The notes under the pieces: generated by a model | What the model was told of the DNA's origin: nothing | What the model saw: the letters and a program-made list of their open reading frames with translations, nothing else | Database searches by the model: none | Shown: positions 48,106 through 61,158 of the stretch, piece after piece | How positions within the stretch are numbered: position 1 is the stretch's first letter | Layout: the number at the start of each line of letters is the position of its first letter | Translations under genes and position numbers: made by a program | From: Ligustrum vulgare | Taxonomy: Eukaryota; Streptophyta; Magnoliopsida; Lamiales; Oleaceae | DNA: 64,000 bases | Direction: 5' to 3' | Assembly (NCBI GenBank): GCA_963555705.1 | Contig: OY743170.1 | Location: 27,590,862-27,654,861, forward strand

Positions 48106-48271
48106 TTTGGGACCTCCAATAAAATTACCCGAAAAGTTTGTACGAAAATACGAAACCGAAATAGTCGGCTATAGAATTTTTTAAAAACTCTGCTCTACAT
48201 ACTGAAGGAACAAGAAATTCCATTCCCCTAAGAATCCTCCGAGTTCTCATTTTTTTAATTTTACGCCGTTA
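48106..48271 (+). promoter_or_regulatory. Upstream region of the vWA gene
   Basis: Only about 165 bp separate the last array repeat from the ATG. No clear TATA box is seen. A CT- and C-rich stretch just before the start (cattcccctaagaatcctcc) could be leader. The transposon array abuts the promoter. Confidence 0.35.
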
Positions 48272-51200
48272 ATGGCGGAAGCGCTCGAGGCGGCGGTAGA
48301 GGACGGCCTGCGGCTGTCCAAGAGGATATATTTTGGGAAGGACAGGGCGGTGGCGCCGCCGAAGGCAGCGATGGCGATGGAGAGGGAGGACGTCCTCTCC
48401 TACCTCCCAGGTTCTCCCATGATCTACGCGGTCATTGGTAACCCAGCTATCGTCGATAATCCTGACATCCCAAGCTACCAGCCTCACGTGCACGGCAGGT
48501 GTGATCCCCCGGCGTTGATTCCGCTCCAGATGAACGGGATTTCTCTCGAGGTTGATTGCTATTTGGACGCGGCATTTGTTACAGTTACCGGCTCGTGGCG
48601 CTTGCATTGCGTTATGGGCAGCCGAAGCTGCGATTGCCGCCTCGCGGTTCCCATGGGAGAACAGGTTGTTGAAATGATAGTTTAGCAAATATATGTAAAA
48701 AAATCTGAAACACTCGAGTAAAATTGTTGATTATTCTTTTCCAATAAGGAGAAAATATTGTAGTGTGTTCGGTAAACTTTTATTATAATCAACACAATTT
48801 TCTTCACCACCTTTTAATCCCACATTTTTATTTTTAACTACGTATCTTACCTAGAAATTACAAATAACTATAATCATTACTTGTTATCATTACTTGATAT
48901 AACAGTTGCTGAACATAAGCTTGCTTTGCTACAATGATTGCGTTGTGATTTCTCTTCCATTAGATGTTTCATTAGACGAAATTAGTGCTATTTTTTTTTT
49001 CTCAAACGTGGTATTATTTTCTAACAGGGTTCAATTCTAGGTGTCAAGGTCGAGGTTCCCAGGAAATCATATAGTACTGAACTGATTGCTCTTGACAATG
49101 AAAGAGATACAGGCAAGATGGCAAATATTGAAGATGGAGGCTTTTTGAAACCCCATATATTCACTCTGACAGTCCCGCAGGTGGTTAATCTACTAGGCAT
49201 TTGGTGGTTAAAGCATAGTCTTTTTGGGAAACTAATATGCTTTTCTTCTCCCAGGTCGACGGAGGAACCAATCTTTCTGTAAAATTTAGCTGGTCCCAAA
49301 AATTGCTGTATTCCAATGGACAATTCACCTTGAAAATTCCATTTAATTTTCCCGAATATGTAACACCTGCTGGAAAGAAAGTTTCCAAAAGGGAAAAGAT
49401 ACAGCTTAATGTGAACTATGGCCCTGGAACCGAAGTTTTGTGTAAGACAACTAGTCATCCTTTAAAGGTGCAATATTTTTTGGGTTCTAGTAATTATATA
49501 ATCTAGTTGTGTAAAAATGATCTAATTGCTTTTATATTTTTAAACTAGGAGCTACGGCGGCAAGCAGGAAAGTTGGCTTTCTCATATGAATCTGAAGTTC
49601 TTACTTGGTCGAGCAGTGACTTTTTCTTTACATATACAGTATGATTCTATCTAAATGTACATCAATTGACATTGCTGCTATTCCATTTTGATCATACCCT
49701 ACTCTGATTTTCCATGTAACTAATGAAATCAATTCATTAATTATCCCAGATAAATACCCTTGTTTATTGTGATGCATCTGAAGTAGAGAGAAGAACTTAT
49801 GTTCTAAACTGATTTGCATGTTTTCAGATATCTTCAAGTCATACTATTTGCAGTGTGCTTTTGAATTCTCCATCATTACTTGACGTTGACCAAAGGGAAA
49901 TGTTCTGCTGCTATCTGTTTCCAGGAAACCAGCAGAAGGAAAAGGTGAATTAAACACCGAATTATTTCAAGTTTATTTTGCAAATTATTTAATCTTTGTG
50001 GAAGTCCATTACTATTGATGAAAAAGCAAAGGAAAAGAATTCCACTGTAGTTGTTTGCCTGCATTTACCCACAAGTTGATTCTTGAAAAAGAATTTTAAT
50101 CATCATGTCTCGTATCTGTTGTTATAAGTGTATCTGTGAACCGAAGGGAGTTGTGAAAAAGAATTTATATAGACTAATCTCAATTTATTGGGAGTCTTAG
50201 TTTGTCTTTTTTGTATGGTGACAGATATTTCTAGCCAGCTAGTAACTCTATCTTTGTATGATGTTATTGAAAATATCATAATGTCCTTGATTAGCATTAA
50301 GAGATGCAGTTGTTATGACCGCTTTTCGAATATTGATGAGTAATTGCCTCGATTGATGATAGGACTCAAAATCTTAATGTACTGAATATATTGCAGAAAG
50401 GGTTTCTTTAGCATTCCACATTCGTAATTATAATTTTCGCCAACCAATGTCTAGTGTATTAACATGATTTTGAAACTATCCATGAGACTAAAGATATTTT
50501 TCTTTTTCTCAAAGTCTGTGTATCAGTAGTTCTTCCTAAAAGTCAAAGCACAATGATAATTATTACAGAGTTAATGCTATGTATATTATGGTGGAATAAC
50601 AATCAAGGCACATTAGTAATTTCCTATTACTGGTGGTATCTTTTTTTAATTTTTCTCCAATTATGAATTATAAAAAAATACAGTGTGTATCAACACTTGT
50701 CCCTTTCTATAAGCATATGTTTGGCGAGTTTTATCCGCCACTCATTTATGTGTTTATTATGAACACTTTCCGAACATATCACTGAATTTGACACCAATGA
50801 TAACCTTGACATGGCCCATAAAATATGGTGGCTTACGCTTGTAGCCAATTTACTATACATTATTGTCATGTAATAAGAAGGCTCTTTACAAAGAATTATA
50901 CATTCAGAGTTATGTCACAAGTTTTTTGCCTAATAAAAAGTTGGTGATCACGTAAGTGCTATTGCACATATGTTAATCCTTTATGTTTAAAGGTACATTA
51001 CAGGAGTCACCCTCCCCCATCACAAAAATATTTTCAAGTTTTTTGTGAAGATAACAGGTCTACAATATCAAGAGAGAAAGTAGTTTACATACTATGGAGG
51101 ATAATGATGAAATGAAAAGAAAATGACAGACGAATATCAGTATACTTGTGAATCTTCAATGAGAACAGTGAGTGCTGTGATAATCTTATCTAAATTTATT

Positions 51201-53514
51201 GTCTAGTCAAACAAATGAATGATGATGGAGCAAATGCCTGAATTTGGTTTCTTGCATGCATTCTTGGGAAAGAAAGGTTATCTATTATCTGTCGTAATTA
51301 TATTCCTAAAGCAATAAAGACCTGTTTCTGTTTCTTCATCATTACTGCTCGGCATTTAACATTGTGTTTCCAAGAGTAATGGCAATTTCCTTTTCATGTT
51401 GTATAGGTTTTCAGAAAGGAAGTTGTATTTGTTGTTGATGTAAGTGGAAGCATGAGGGAAATACTCATTGATGACACTAAAAATGCCCTGGTTGCAGCTC
51501 TCTCAAAGCTTGACCCAGAAGATTTGTTTGGTGTAATAGCATTCAATGATGAAACCTACCTATTTTCCTCATCTCTGACACCGGCAACTGAGGAAGCTAT
51601 TGTGAATGTCACTCAGTGGATTAACTTGAACTTCATTGCTGGAGGCGGCACAAATATCTTACTTCCTTTGAATCAGGTATAGTTGCATAGTCCTGGAATT
51701 TTGAGAAGATCTTCCTTGTTCAATTGCAAGTCTTTTCACCTAATAGCACACACATATATGATTCTCTCTCTCTCTCTAGATTTTGAGTTACCTATGCATG
51801 TGCTTGATGACAATTAAGCATCTACCATTGTAGATTGATTAATTTACATGTTATTTAGGAAATGGAAGTGATCTTAATTATGATGTAGTTTAAACGTGGA
51901 TTCAATTTCGTAGGAGCTGATATTTTTATAAAGTTGAAGTGCAAGTAATGTATGAAACTGATTTAGATTTCCCATCATCACTGTATAAACCAAGATATAC
52001 TCAGAGGGCTAATGTTACATGTGACCAGAGATTTATAATCGTAATTGCTTGATGGTTTCCTCAATTGCTTATCTTAACTAAAGAGTTATAGTGCCTCCTG
52101 GGTTGAAGGAACTCTTGCTCATCCAAGATTTCTAAGAGTTGCTTGGACAATTCTTACTATTTATTCTCCTTTTAGTTTTGGCCCTGCATCGAGCAGACAA
52201 ATGAAACGTGCGTGTCTGATGCTTCTGGGATAGAGTCAAAAAGTCTTAAAAATGTAGATGTTCTGCAGGTTCAGTTGTTTTAACTTTATTTGATTGATCA
52301 ACCAATCGTTGTTGAGTTATAACCATTTGCATTTTTATGTTTTAGTTTCACAAGTGGAAGTTATCTATGAAAACTCTAACGTAATTGCTTTTCTCCTTGT
52401 CAGGCCATTGGAATATTAACTAATAGTAGCAATTCCATCCCTATCATTTTCCTCATTACTGATGGGGCTGTTGAAGATGAGAGACATATTTGTGATGCTA
52501 TGAAAAGTCAATTAACAAATCTACAGGAAGTTTATCCACGAATATACACATTGGGCATAGGTAAGATTTTTGGCATTACTAACGTATTTGTTTAAAATGT
52601 TTTGAGTCGAACAATAAGCACATAGAAGACGACGTATACGCAAACAAATATAGGACTAATCAAGAATTTTCAAAAAATTCATACAATTATATTAGCAGAA
52701 GTGGGAATGGACCGTGATCTCCAAAAGCATAAAAAAAGAACGGTACTTTTCAGCTTCTTGACATATAGCAACTTCAAAGTAATTTCTTCTATGCTTCTTC
52801 CATTCAAACCGAATCTTATGCAACTCCTATTTCTGCTTGAGTATTGAAGACCATGTACACTTCAACTAACAGGCAGAGCTCGTACAGGTCCATGCTTTAC
52901 GCACTTAATCCTCAATGAAAAACTGGAACTCCAATGGAGTAATAAGTGCTTCACATTTTCCCCACTTCCATGCATAACACAAGCTTAGGAAGATGTTCTT
53001 CCTTGATTGTTATAAGCTGTTAGAACATTATCTCTAATTGCTTTAAGGAAAAGCCGCCTCCTTTGGAAATAAAGCAAAACTATTCATCAAAATAAGTAAT
53101 AACAACTTAATATAGAATTAAAAAATTGCTAATATCAGCACAAAGAAATCCACCCTTCGTTACAATGCCAAGAATAGCAATGATTGCTTCTCCCTTAGGT
53201 CACATATGCCTAAACTGTGATATCTCATGTATGATGGCCTAATTTATTTATTTATTTATTTTTTTTCAATGAATACATATTTTGTGAGAACTTGAATCCG
53301 CTGCGCAGTGCATCAGTTTAATATCTTGAATTTTCCTGCCTTAGAGTGGCTCACTTTATCTTCATCCAGTATGATATTAGTTTGACTGTAGGGCTTCTTT
53401 TGCACTGTTGTTGACTAGTAATTTATAACATTTTAGGTTCATTTTGTAACCATTATTTTTTGCGGATGCTTGCAATAATTGGCCGGGGATATCATGAAGC
53501 TGCTATTGATGCAG
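48272..53514 (+). CDS. Inter-alpha-trypsin-inhibitor heavy-chain-like VIT/vWA protein (5' exons)
   Basis: Eight exons with GT-AG borders: 48272-48664, 49028-49180, 49255-49467, 49549-49638, 49828-49944, 51407-51676, 52404-52560 and 53437-53514. They encode about 490 residues. The start MAEALEAAVEDGLRLSKRIY is the first ATG of a GC-rich exon. A VIT-type domain lies at about 85-215 (IPLQMNGISLEVDCYLDAAF; GSILGVKVEVPRKSY). A von Willebrand A domain starts at about 325: EVVFVVDVSGSMRE carries the metal-binding D-x-S-G-S (333-337), GGGTN supplies Thr404, and LITDG Asp432, so the MIDAS site looks complete. There is no signal peptide, suggesting a cytosolic protein, as expected for plant members of unclear function. 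Exon 8 ends in phase 1 at a good donor (gtatgt). No later exon was found in the window, although plant homologues continue for several hundred residues (recalled). Confidence 0.9.
52176..52268 (+). other. Candidate extra exon (31 codons) in the vWA gene
   Basis: Between exons 6 and 7, ctccttttag precedes a 93-bp open stretch reading FWPCIEQTNETCVSDASGIE and on to KNVDVLQ, followed by gttcag. It keeps phase 0 on both sides, so inclusion would insert 31 residues between LLPLNQ and AIGILTN inside the vWA domain. Family members are remembered as lacking this insert, so it may be optional, a pseudo-exon or chance. Confidence 0.35.
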
Positions 53515-54009
53515 GTATGTTTATCCTTTTCTAAAATAAATATATTGAAAATCATTCTTGCTAATAAAATCTTAGATTGCTTCAGCTTATGCTTGAACTG
53601 TACCAAGTTCTTTTGCTTTCTTTTCAAATTTTCCTTCACATTTCATCCAAAAGTGTATTGTGATTAGATATGTAACACTATTAACCAGGTATTTAAACCT
53701 TTTTATTTTGGTTTTGTTGTTAATACTGCAACACATGTAGTGCATATAAAACAATTAATGGTGTCTTCTGATCTTTATACAAATGTACTACTGCAAAACT
53801 CGAATTTAGCATCACAGGGATCTTCAACCGGAGAATCTCATAGGCCTTATACCACCTGTATTTGATCTCTTTCTTTTAATATCATACTACATGTTATCTC
53901 CTGAAAGTCTTTGTGTAACTACCACAAATTTTCTCCAATCTTGCATTCATAATCTATGACTCAAAGGTTATTCTGTGCACTACTAGTTTGCATATTGTCC
54001 TCTATGGGC
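53515..54009. other. Probable intron or downstream sequence, no exon recognised
   Basis: Follows the donor of exon 8. Acceptor-like cag sites near 53817 and 53865 lead into stops in the required phase. Confidence 0.45.
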
Positions 54010-54528
54010 TATGATGCACAAACACGGATACGTGTATCCGACACGATACGTGTCAAACACGTTGACACGGAATTTTTAAAAAAAGTACAGACACAATACG
54101 TTGTCAACACATTAATTATAATATTTAAAATTCTTCATTTATTTATATAAATGAAGAATTTTAAATATTATACTCTATAAATGAAAAATTTTAAATATTT
54201 TAATTAACGTGTCGACAACGTGTTGTGTCGGTATTTTTTTAAATCTAGTTTTATACTTGTTATTAATTTTGTTTGTTGAAATTTTTCAACTTTGAGTACC
54301 TATTTGTTATTTTATAATAATTTTAAGTTAAAAAATATATGATTTCTCTTATTTTTTTTTTTGATAAGAAAAAGACTTTTATTAAAGAGAATGAGAATGG
54401 TGTTACAAATATTATAGTGGAAAAGACATAATAGAGTATTGGAGGAGTGTCGTATTCGACTCGAGTCTGACACGTATTGGACACAAACATGCTACCCTAG
54501 TTGAAGTGTCCGTGCTACGGAGTCTAAG
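54010..54528. mobile_element. Foldback/TIR-type element
   Basis: The outer ends share inverted (c)acacgata/cgtgtc words: cacggatacgtgtatccgac at the left, ggagtgtcgtattcgactcg and cacgtattggacac at the right. The core is a long imperfect hairpin (about 54073-54242) whose centre has perfect 21-bp arms at 54121-54141 and 54148-54168. No coding capacity. Confidence 0.55.
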
Positions 54529-54841
54529 GATTATGCCGAAGCTGAATTTCTGACTCATCCCTATCGATTTAAACTCAAGACCTCTCCCATAAGAGAGACT
54601 TAAGTTGAAAAGAGTCATCACTTTACATTGTAAGTCAAAAAAAATATTAACGACTTATGAACAAGAAGTAATAGGCTAAAAAATAACAACATAAAATTAA
54701 CAAGCAACTCGTAGTGAAAAAAACCTATGTATGAAGTTATGTTGCTTGTACACTCCATTTTTTAAGAAGTACCATTGTCGGACATACGGATATGGGATAA
54801 GGGTATAAGATCCTTCTCGAATCCTTTGAACCAAAAGATAA

Positions 54842-55540
54842 GGGGCCGTTCTCTTTGTGTTTTGATTTTAAATTTTGAGTTTTGGATTTTGTTTTGATTT
54901 TTGGATTTTGGTTGTTTGTTTTGGGATTGCCGAAAACATGTTCTCTTTGTGATTTTGGAAAATTGTTTTCAAAAATAGAAAACTGAAAAATGCGTTTACT
55001 TTGTAATTTTCTGATATATTTATTTTGTGATATTTTATATGTAAAAAATGGTTGATTTGTTGAATTACATTAATTTTAATGTCAATAAATCAGTTAGTTC
55101 TCTATGTCAATAAATTCATCATTCATATTGTTTCAGTTAAACAAAAATCCAACCTCATACCAACAAAATCTTAACATGGATGTATATATAATGGCAAAAT
55201 AACATAAGAGCTTAAAGTGAAGGAAGTGTCACATTTACCAAAAAAAAATAAAAATAAAAAATAAAAAAATATCTTAACATGGATCTATATATAATGGCAA
55301 AATAACATAAGAATTTCAAGTGAAGGACGTGTCTCACATTTACCCCAAAAAAAAAAAAAAAGTCCAAAACGCGCGTTTTGGTCTTTTTAACACAAAATAC
55401 CCAAAACGCAATAAACTCGTTTTGAGTTTCCTTTGTATTTTTTTTGTTTTGGAAATCGAATTTCTGAAAATGGGCAAAGTGAACACATTTTCGATATTTC
55501 CGAAAATCGAAAACTCAAAATGGTTGAAATCAGGCTAAGG
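54842..55540. repeat. Interspersed repeat, family shared with 63618-64000
   Basis: Starts ggggccgttctctttgtg and matches 63618 onward closely for about 260 bp (cgaaaacatgttctcttt; actgaaaaatgcgtttactt). The right end (gggcaaagtgaacacatttt) is an inverted, diverged version of the left, suggesting a TIR element. Inside, atcttaacatgga-tatatataatgg occurs twice (55170 and 55272). Confidence 0.65.
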
Positions 55541-55772
55541 TGGAGAAGGCGACAAAGGGGTCGGAGGGAAAGAGGGCAAAGTTGGGACGAAAGTGCCAAA
55601 GTGGGAGTTTGATGCTCTGATTTGTGTTTAAATGGTTCAAAATTGGACCTTTTAAAAGGAAAAGAGGCCTTTTTAAAAGGTGGCCCAACTTTAAAGATTA
55701 AATAATAACAATAAAAAAATTTCACTATAAAATAAAAAAATTTAAATAATTTTTTTTTAATTTTAAAATTAA

Positions 55773-55947
55773 GCCCCTGTTTGATGCTTCTACTTTTTGA
55801 AAAAAAAAATGGTTTTTGGAAATCATGTGGTTAAAAAGTGGTTTGAAAAGTAAAAAATTGTAGGCTTGACTTTTTTTGATGGTTGAGATTGATTACTGTA
55901 GAAAAAAATATGATTTTTTATTAAAAAAAGGAGCATTAAACAGGGGC
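55773..55947. mobile_element. MITE with TAA target duplication
   Basis: Inverted ends gcccctgtttgatgc and gcattaaacaggggc, flanked by taa at 55770-55772 and 55948-55950, as for PIF/Harbinger Tourist-like MITEs. Its body matches 46737-46912 in reverse. Confidence 0.82.
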
Positions 55948-55950
55948 TAA

Positions 55951-58900
55951 ATAAAACTATTTTACAATATAAAAATAAATAAGAAAATTAAAAATCAAAC
56001 TAATTTAAAGACCACAAAAATTTTACTGGATTTTTGGTTTTTTTGTGAGACTTACACCTTGTCTCACGAAGAAAAACCGCCTCAGTGCTTAGTTTTGCCC
56101 TTTCAATCATTGATTGTTACACTTTGGGATGTACAGTTGCTGCACATCAACAACAACAAGAGATCACAAGCTTAGATTATCATGCAAAATCAGGATTGTT
56201 TGTTAGTGACAAAATATAAGAATAATAGGTCTGAATATAATGGACATGAAGTTTGAAATAGAGAAACAAAGACACGTAGACAAAAAGAAGAGGGGAAGGA
56301 GGAGAAGAAAGCACTTGTTTCTTGCAAGAGAATTAAGCAAAATCAACCAACAATCTCTTTTATGTTATGGATTAATGGATAATTCGTATAACCCAAAGCA
56401 ATTAATAACATAATAAGAAACGAAAGCAAGAATAACAGACAATGTAATGTGTTTTACCCTCAATATTAGAGCTACTGCACTAGGTACCGTTGCCGAATTG
56501 CAATATCGAAGAAGAGAATTACAATGTCTCTTGAATTGAAACTTATATGATACATAAAATGGAGGTTAGCTCTAAGGCTATGTTCGGTAACAATTTAGCA
56601 ATTATAAATTTGTTTATTTATGTTTTCGAGCTAAAATATGCTGTTGAAAAGTGGAGAGAATATGAGGTTAAAAAGTAATTTGAAAAATTGTGATGTTTAT
56701 AAATTGATTTATAAATTGTAATGATTGCATTAAAGAAAATAGGCTAAATTAGGCTTCACGCAACCAATATTTGTTACCCACTCTTTTGGAATAAAGAGAT
56801 TACAAAAGTATTTGTTAATCTATTAGATTACTTTTACAAGGAAAAAGACTAGACTTTAAATCATAACTAGTAATCAATTAATCCTAAGACTAGTTAATGG
56901 GAATCTAGTCGATATATTATTTAAATTACTTCCCAAATTAGATACTTATATTATGAAACGTGATTACGGTTTTATTTAATCGATTTTTTAGTTGTTTACT
57001 TTTTAAATTATATACTCATTTTAGGAAACATAATTAAGGTTTTATTCAATATAGTTTCTAGTATTTTCCTTCTAAAATGAGACTAGTTAAACCCTATAAA
57101 GGGGCTTATGCATAATGGTTTGACTTGATGAATTGAACTAACTAATATTTTTTGCTTCTAAGTTATCTCTATTCTTTTCCTTCTCTCAATCTCATTCTTA
57201 TTCGATTGTGTTGTAGCCTGTGTTCGGTTCGGATTTGTTGTTGTACTGCAAAATTCGTTGGTTGGTTCATTAATTGAATACCGTGCATAGCGGGACATGC
57301 TTGGGCTTAGCTTATCACTTGTTAGAGAACTTTGGGGTTAGCGGACATGTGGTGTGCTTTGCTTGGGTTATACGTACGTAAAGTCATATGTACATTTCAT
57401 CTTAAGGGATAAGATGTATAGATGCTCTTCAGAAGCGGACAATACGTATGAGTTAAAGACTTGGATATAGAGGCTTGAGTTGTTAGGTCCAAGGTATCAG
57501 GATTCAACTTAAAGACTTTCATAAAGGTAATGTTTTAGGTTTGAAAACTGATCGAGCCTATGTGCCCAATTCTATCATACATATTGTCCATTTTGAGAGG
57601 GTCGAATCTCATCTTACCCTTTCCTGAGATTATACAGATTATACGTCAATTAACTAATTAGTGCAAGTCGTTCTTTTGATCAAACAAATTTTGTACCAGT
57701 TCAAGAATTTATTGTAGCCACCACCAAACCTATAAGAAAATGACCTGTCACCAACTTCAAACATCACAGCAATTGAACATAATAACAAGAAAAAAGAAGA
57801 ATTCAGCCTACGTTTAGTAGTTTGTCCCAATTTATTTTAGTACATCAGCCAAAAAAAAAAAAAAATATTATTTCATTTGTCGAGGTAGTTCACTAGCAAA
57901 CACATTTTGAATTAGGTTTTGTTGTTATTAGCTTCCAAAACCATTCTCCGTTATCAGCTTCCAAAAACGTTCTCCATCGCTTGATGCCGTTGTTCCAATC
58001 CATTATAAACCCACATATATAGCCAATAAGCAATTTTTACATACAAGCCCTAATTATTTATTATACCAAGACCATTTACAAGTTAATGGCCCAAGACCAA
58101 ACATAAAAACTAACATACATATCCAACGCTAGCCTAATCTACGTACACCATAGCACATCGGTCTACCTTGTCCATACTTTCTCCATCCCAAATCTATAAA
58201 TACGACCCCAACCCTACCTTACCTTTTTGCTATTGCCATCACTATTATGAGCTATCAACACTGTCTCAGTTTTTGAATCTCATCTTTGTCTTTGCAATCT
58301 CAGTCATTAGATGTTCACATGATCGTAAGCTCAGATTTTCCTAACCTTCCATCGTTGTTTTTCTTAGTTCTTTGCTGCTGAGCCACCACCGTGCTCAAAA
58401 TCTCTCCACTTTTCGATGAGCTTCATCGATAGAGTAGTTTCTGAAGACGTTAGCATGGTTTGCAAATATTTCACCACTAGTTTGAATAAACCCATACTTT
58501 CTCCCTCTAAAATCTCTATATTCGTTCCCTCCCCCTCATTCTTTCTCATCCTCTTTCCCTCTCAATCTTGTTCTTGTGATAGGAAAATAAATTTGATAAA
58601 ATGTAAGTACAGTTTTATTTAATAGAGTTTCTAGTATTTCCTACTTAAAGTACACTAGCTTTATACCCTATATATAAAGGGATGTATGCACTATAACTCT
58701 CTATTCTTTCACTCTTATTCTCTTTCTGCACTCTCTTCATCTTCCTCTTTCTCTCACATTCTTGTTCTAGTTCTACATTACTAGTTGACTTGGGATATAA
58801 GAGAACAATTATAGGAGAAGGGGAAAGGGAAGAGAAGAGAAGAAGAGAGAGGGAGGCAAGACGAGAAGAATTGGACAAGGAAAATATCAATTTATCATAT

Positions 58901-59234
58901 ATCAAAGTTGTTATTAAAATGCAAAAGATCAATTTATATAGGGTTTCAAAGATCCCATTCTAAGTATAGAAATATCTATAGAAACTATTAAATCATATCA
59001 TAAATAAATTCCAAAAATAAATATTTAAATTGGAAACTATTTAAATATAATTCTTTCTACTACTATTATGGTATTAGGGTTAGTTCTGTTAGACTATTGT
59101 GTGGATGGAAAGGGTATGTTTTATGTACAGAGGCTGGGATATGAGCCTTATTGTTTGGTTTTGTGTATTTGGGCTGTATGTGTTGGGTTAATGGATTAGA
59201 AATAATGGGTTGTATGCGTTAATTTAGGGTGACA
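55951..59234. other. Non-coding, scattered repeats
   Basis: No gene is recognised. A segment near 57035-57115 (tttctagtattttcctt, accctata...aagggg) resembles 58610-58690 and may mark related LTR or promoter copies. Around 58197-58330 there is a TATA-like tctataaatacg, and a hydrophobic frame LSTLSQFLNLIFVFAISVIR with no start codon. This could be a decayed gene start with a signal peptide, but no mature protein follows. Confidence 0.35.
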
Positions 59235-60008
59235 GTAGGTGTAGAAATAACTGATTGGAAATAAGTGTTCCAAGTTCCGTTCCAAAAAATTTCGGAATCA
59301 AATTGTTGCTCCAAATTCCGTTTCAAAAATTTCGGAATATACAAACTTCATTCCAAATCAAAATTCGAAAATTTCCAATATTTAATATTTTATCAAGATT
59401 TATAATAATTTTAAGTACATAAAAATAGAAATTCGGGGAATTGAATGTCTAAGATTAAAATGAGTTCAAAATTCCAACTAGTCAAAAAGTATAATTAAAG
59501 TTACAAACCACAAAAAATAAAAAAATACCAACATAACATTTATAAATAGATTTAACATGAGTTTTTCCTTCATGATTCAACAAAAATAGAAGTAAACAAG
59601 GATAACAACGTTACAATTTTTGCATATTTTTTTTTACACTAACTAAAAATGTTACGCGTCACTTATAACTTATATGATAAATCTCATTTTAATATTTTAA
59701 TATTATTAATTGTTCAATAAATTATTTTTTTAGATTTTATATTATTAATTTTAATGCAAATACAAAAAAATAAAAAATAAAAAAAATCGGAATTTATTCG
59801 GAAAAAATCTGAATTTTCGGATTGGAATATGATCGGAATACTTCGGAAGTTTTTGGATCGGAATTTTGAAATTCGTTCCAATTCCAATCCAATTTTTTAG
59901 GAAAATTTCGGAATTCGGAAGTTTCGAATTTCGGATCAGTTGGATTCGGATTTTTTCGGGAAAATATCGAAACAGAATCGGGTTTTCCAATCCAACTTGC
60001 AGGCCTAC
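59235..60008. mobile_element. Non-autonomous TIR element rich in ttcggaat words
   Basis: Ends gtaggtgtagaaataactga and its approximate complement ccaacttgcaggcctac. Subterminal ttcggaa/ttccgaa words recur many times at 59270-59345 and 59790-59960. No coding frame and no clean target duplication. Confidence 0.5.
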
Positions 60009-60210
60009 GTAGCTCTATATTGAGGTGTAGGCTAAAAGTTGTTTTGTCAATGGCTTATATAGATTGTAACCTAGTGTAAGGCTGTGAGTATGGAGTATGG
60101 ATAATGGGTTCTAAGTTTGGCATATGTGGGTCTGCTGACTTGAAGAATTTGTTGATGGGTAGTAGCAAAACTCTTGGGCCTTTGAATCAGCAACACAGAA
60201 CTTCATCACA

Positions 60211-60219
60211 TTATTATTA

Positions 60220-60265
<46 letters not shown>
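60211..60265. repeat. (ATT)n microsatellite
   Basis: About 18 trinucleotide units with one tgt interruption. Confidence 0.93.
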
Positions 60266-60266
<1 letters not shown>

Positions 60267-60821
60267 AACTGAGGCAGAAAAAATTTATGTTGCGGATGCC
60301 CGTCTGCCTACTTATTCATTTTGGTGGTTTTGTGGGGTGAAAATTTATGGTGGTATGTTGTGATGGATGGAGTTATATGAATTGAATGAAGGGTGTTGTG
60401 TGGGCGAAGGTGGATACAAATGATTTTTTTGGAAATCAGATATTTTAGCCCGAGGAAATGATGTGAACTGTGCAGTTGTGTGTGGGGTGATGCGTTATGG
60501 TTGTATTCGAGGTGTGTGCGTGAAGGTGGGGTACAACGTGTGTGGTGGGCTGAATGTTGTGCGGTGCGGTGTGCTGTGCTATGTGCGGTGGTGGTGTGTG
60601 GTCATAGTTGCTATTGGTTGTGTTCAGTTGTGTAGTGGTTATGCGCGATGGTGAACGATAGTGGTTGATGGTTGTGTGGCTTGTGGTGCAATGGTGGTAC
60701 GCTATGGTGCATTGAGTTTTGAGCTGATGTTGGCTACGGTGGTGGTCTAGCTGGTTGTAGTGGTGGATTGGCTAGGTAGTGGTGGTAGTGGTGATGGTGG
60801 TTGTGAGGCGAGGTGGGATGA
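60266..60821. other. G- and T-rich non-coding stretch
   Basis: Strongly strand-biased tggtggt/tgtggtg words (60440-60810). An open frame at 60463-60654 is a by-product of that bias (Cys/Val/Gly-rich), not a gene. Confidence 0.5.
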
Positions 60822-61128
60822 TGATAGGCTTCCAATTAAGTAAACCATTCTAGAAGAGTCTGGAAAACGTGATAATCATGTGGCAGTGGTTAGAGGGTCA
60901 GTAGAAATGAGTTAGGGGCAGGGTCAGGGGGTAGTTACAAGAATTATAAATAGGGGAAAAGGGGGGAAGATTAGAGGGAATTTTGATGGTTAGTTCCTGT
61001 TGGAATAGGAGAGAATAGCCCTCTCGAAAGGCTATATTTTACAGTTTACAACCTTGTAATTCGCAACAATTATCTTCAACATTCAATAGTAACCCCTCTT
61101 TCTATTTTTCTCTTTTAGAATCCTATCA
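60822..61128 (+). repeat. 5' LTR of the Gag-only element
   Basis: Runs tgataggcttccaatt to agaatcctatca. It contains the TATA-like attataaatagggg at about 60944-60957. Differs from the 3' LTR at roughly 15-20 positions by eye. Confidence 0.9.
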
Positions 61129-61131
61129 AAT

Positions 61132-61143
61132 TGGTATCAGAGC
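61132..61143 (+). other. Primer binding site of the Gag-only element
   Basis: tggtatcagagc, a perfect initiator-Met tRNA site, three bases after the 5' LTR. Confidence 0.92.
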
Positions 61144-61158
61144 ACTTACCTGGGAGTG

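Noticed and set aside
58197..58330. TATA-like box followed by a signal-peptide-like frame
   Set aside because: The hydrophobic frame has no ATG and no mature protein follows; kept only as a remark in the region description.
60463..60654. 63-codon Cys/Val-rich frame
   Set aside because: Caused by extreme G/T bias, with no start context or motif.
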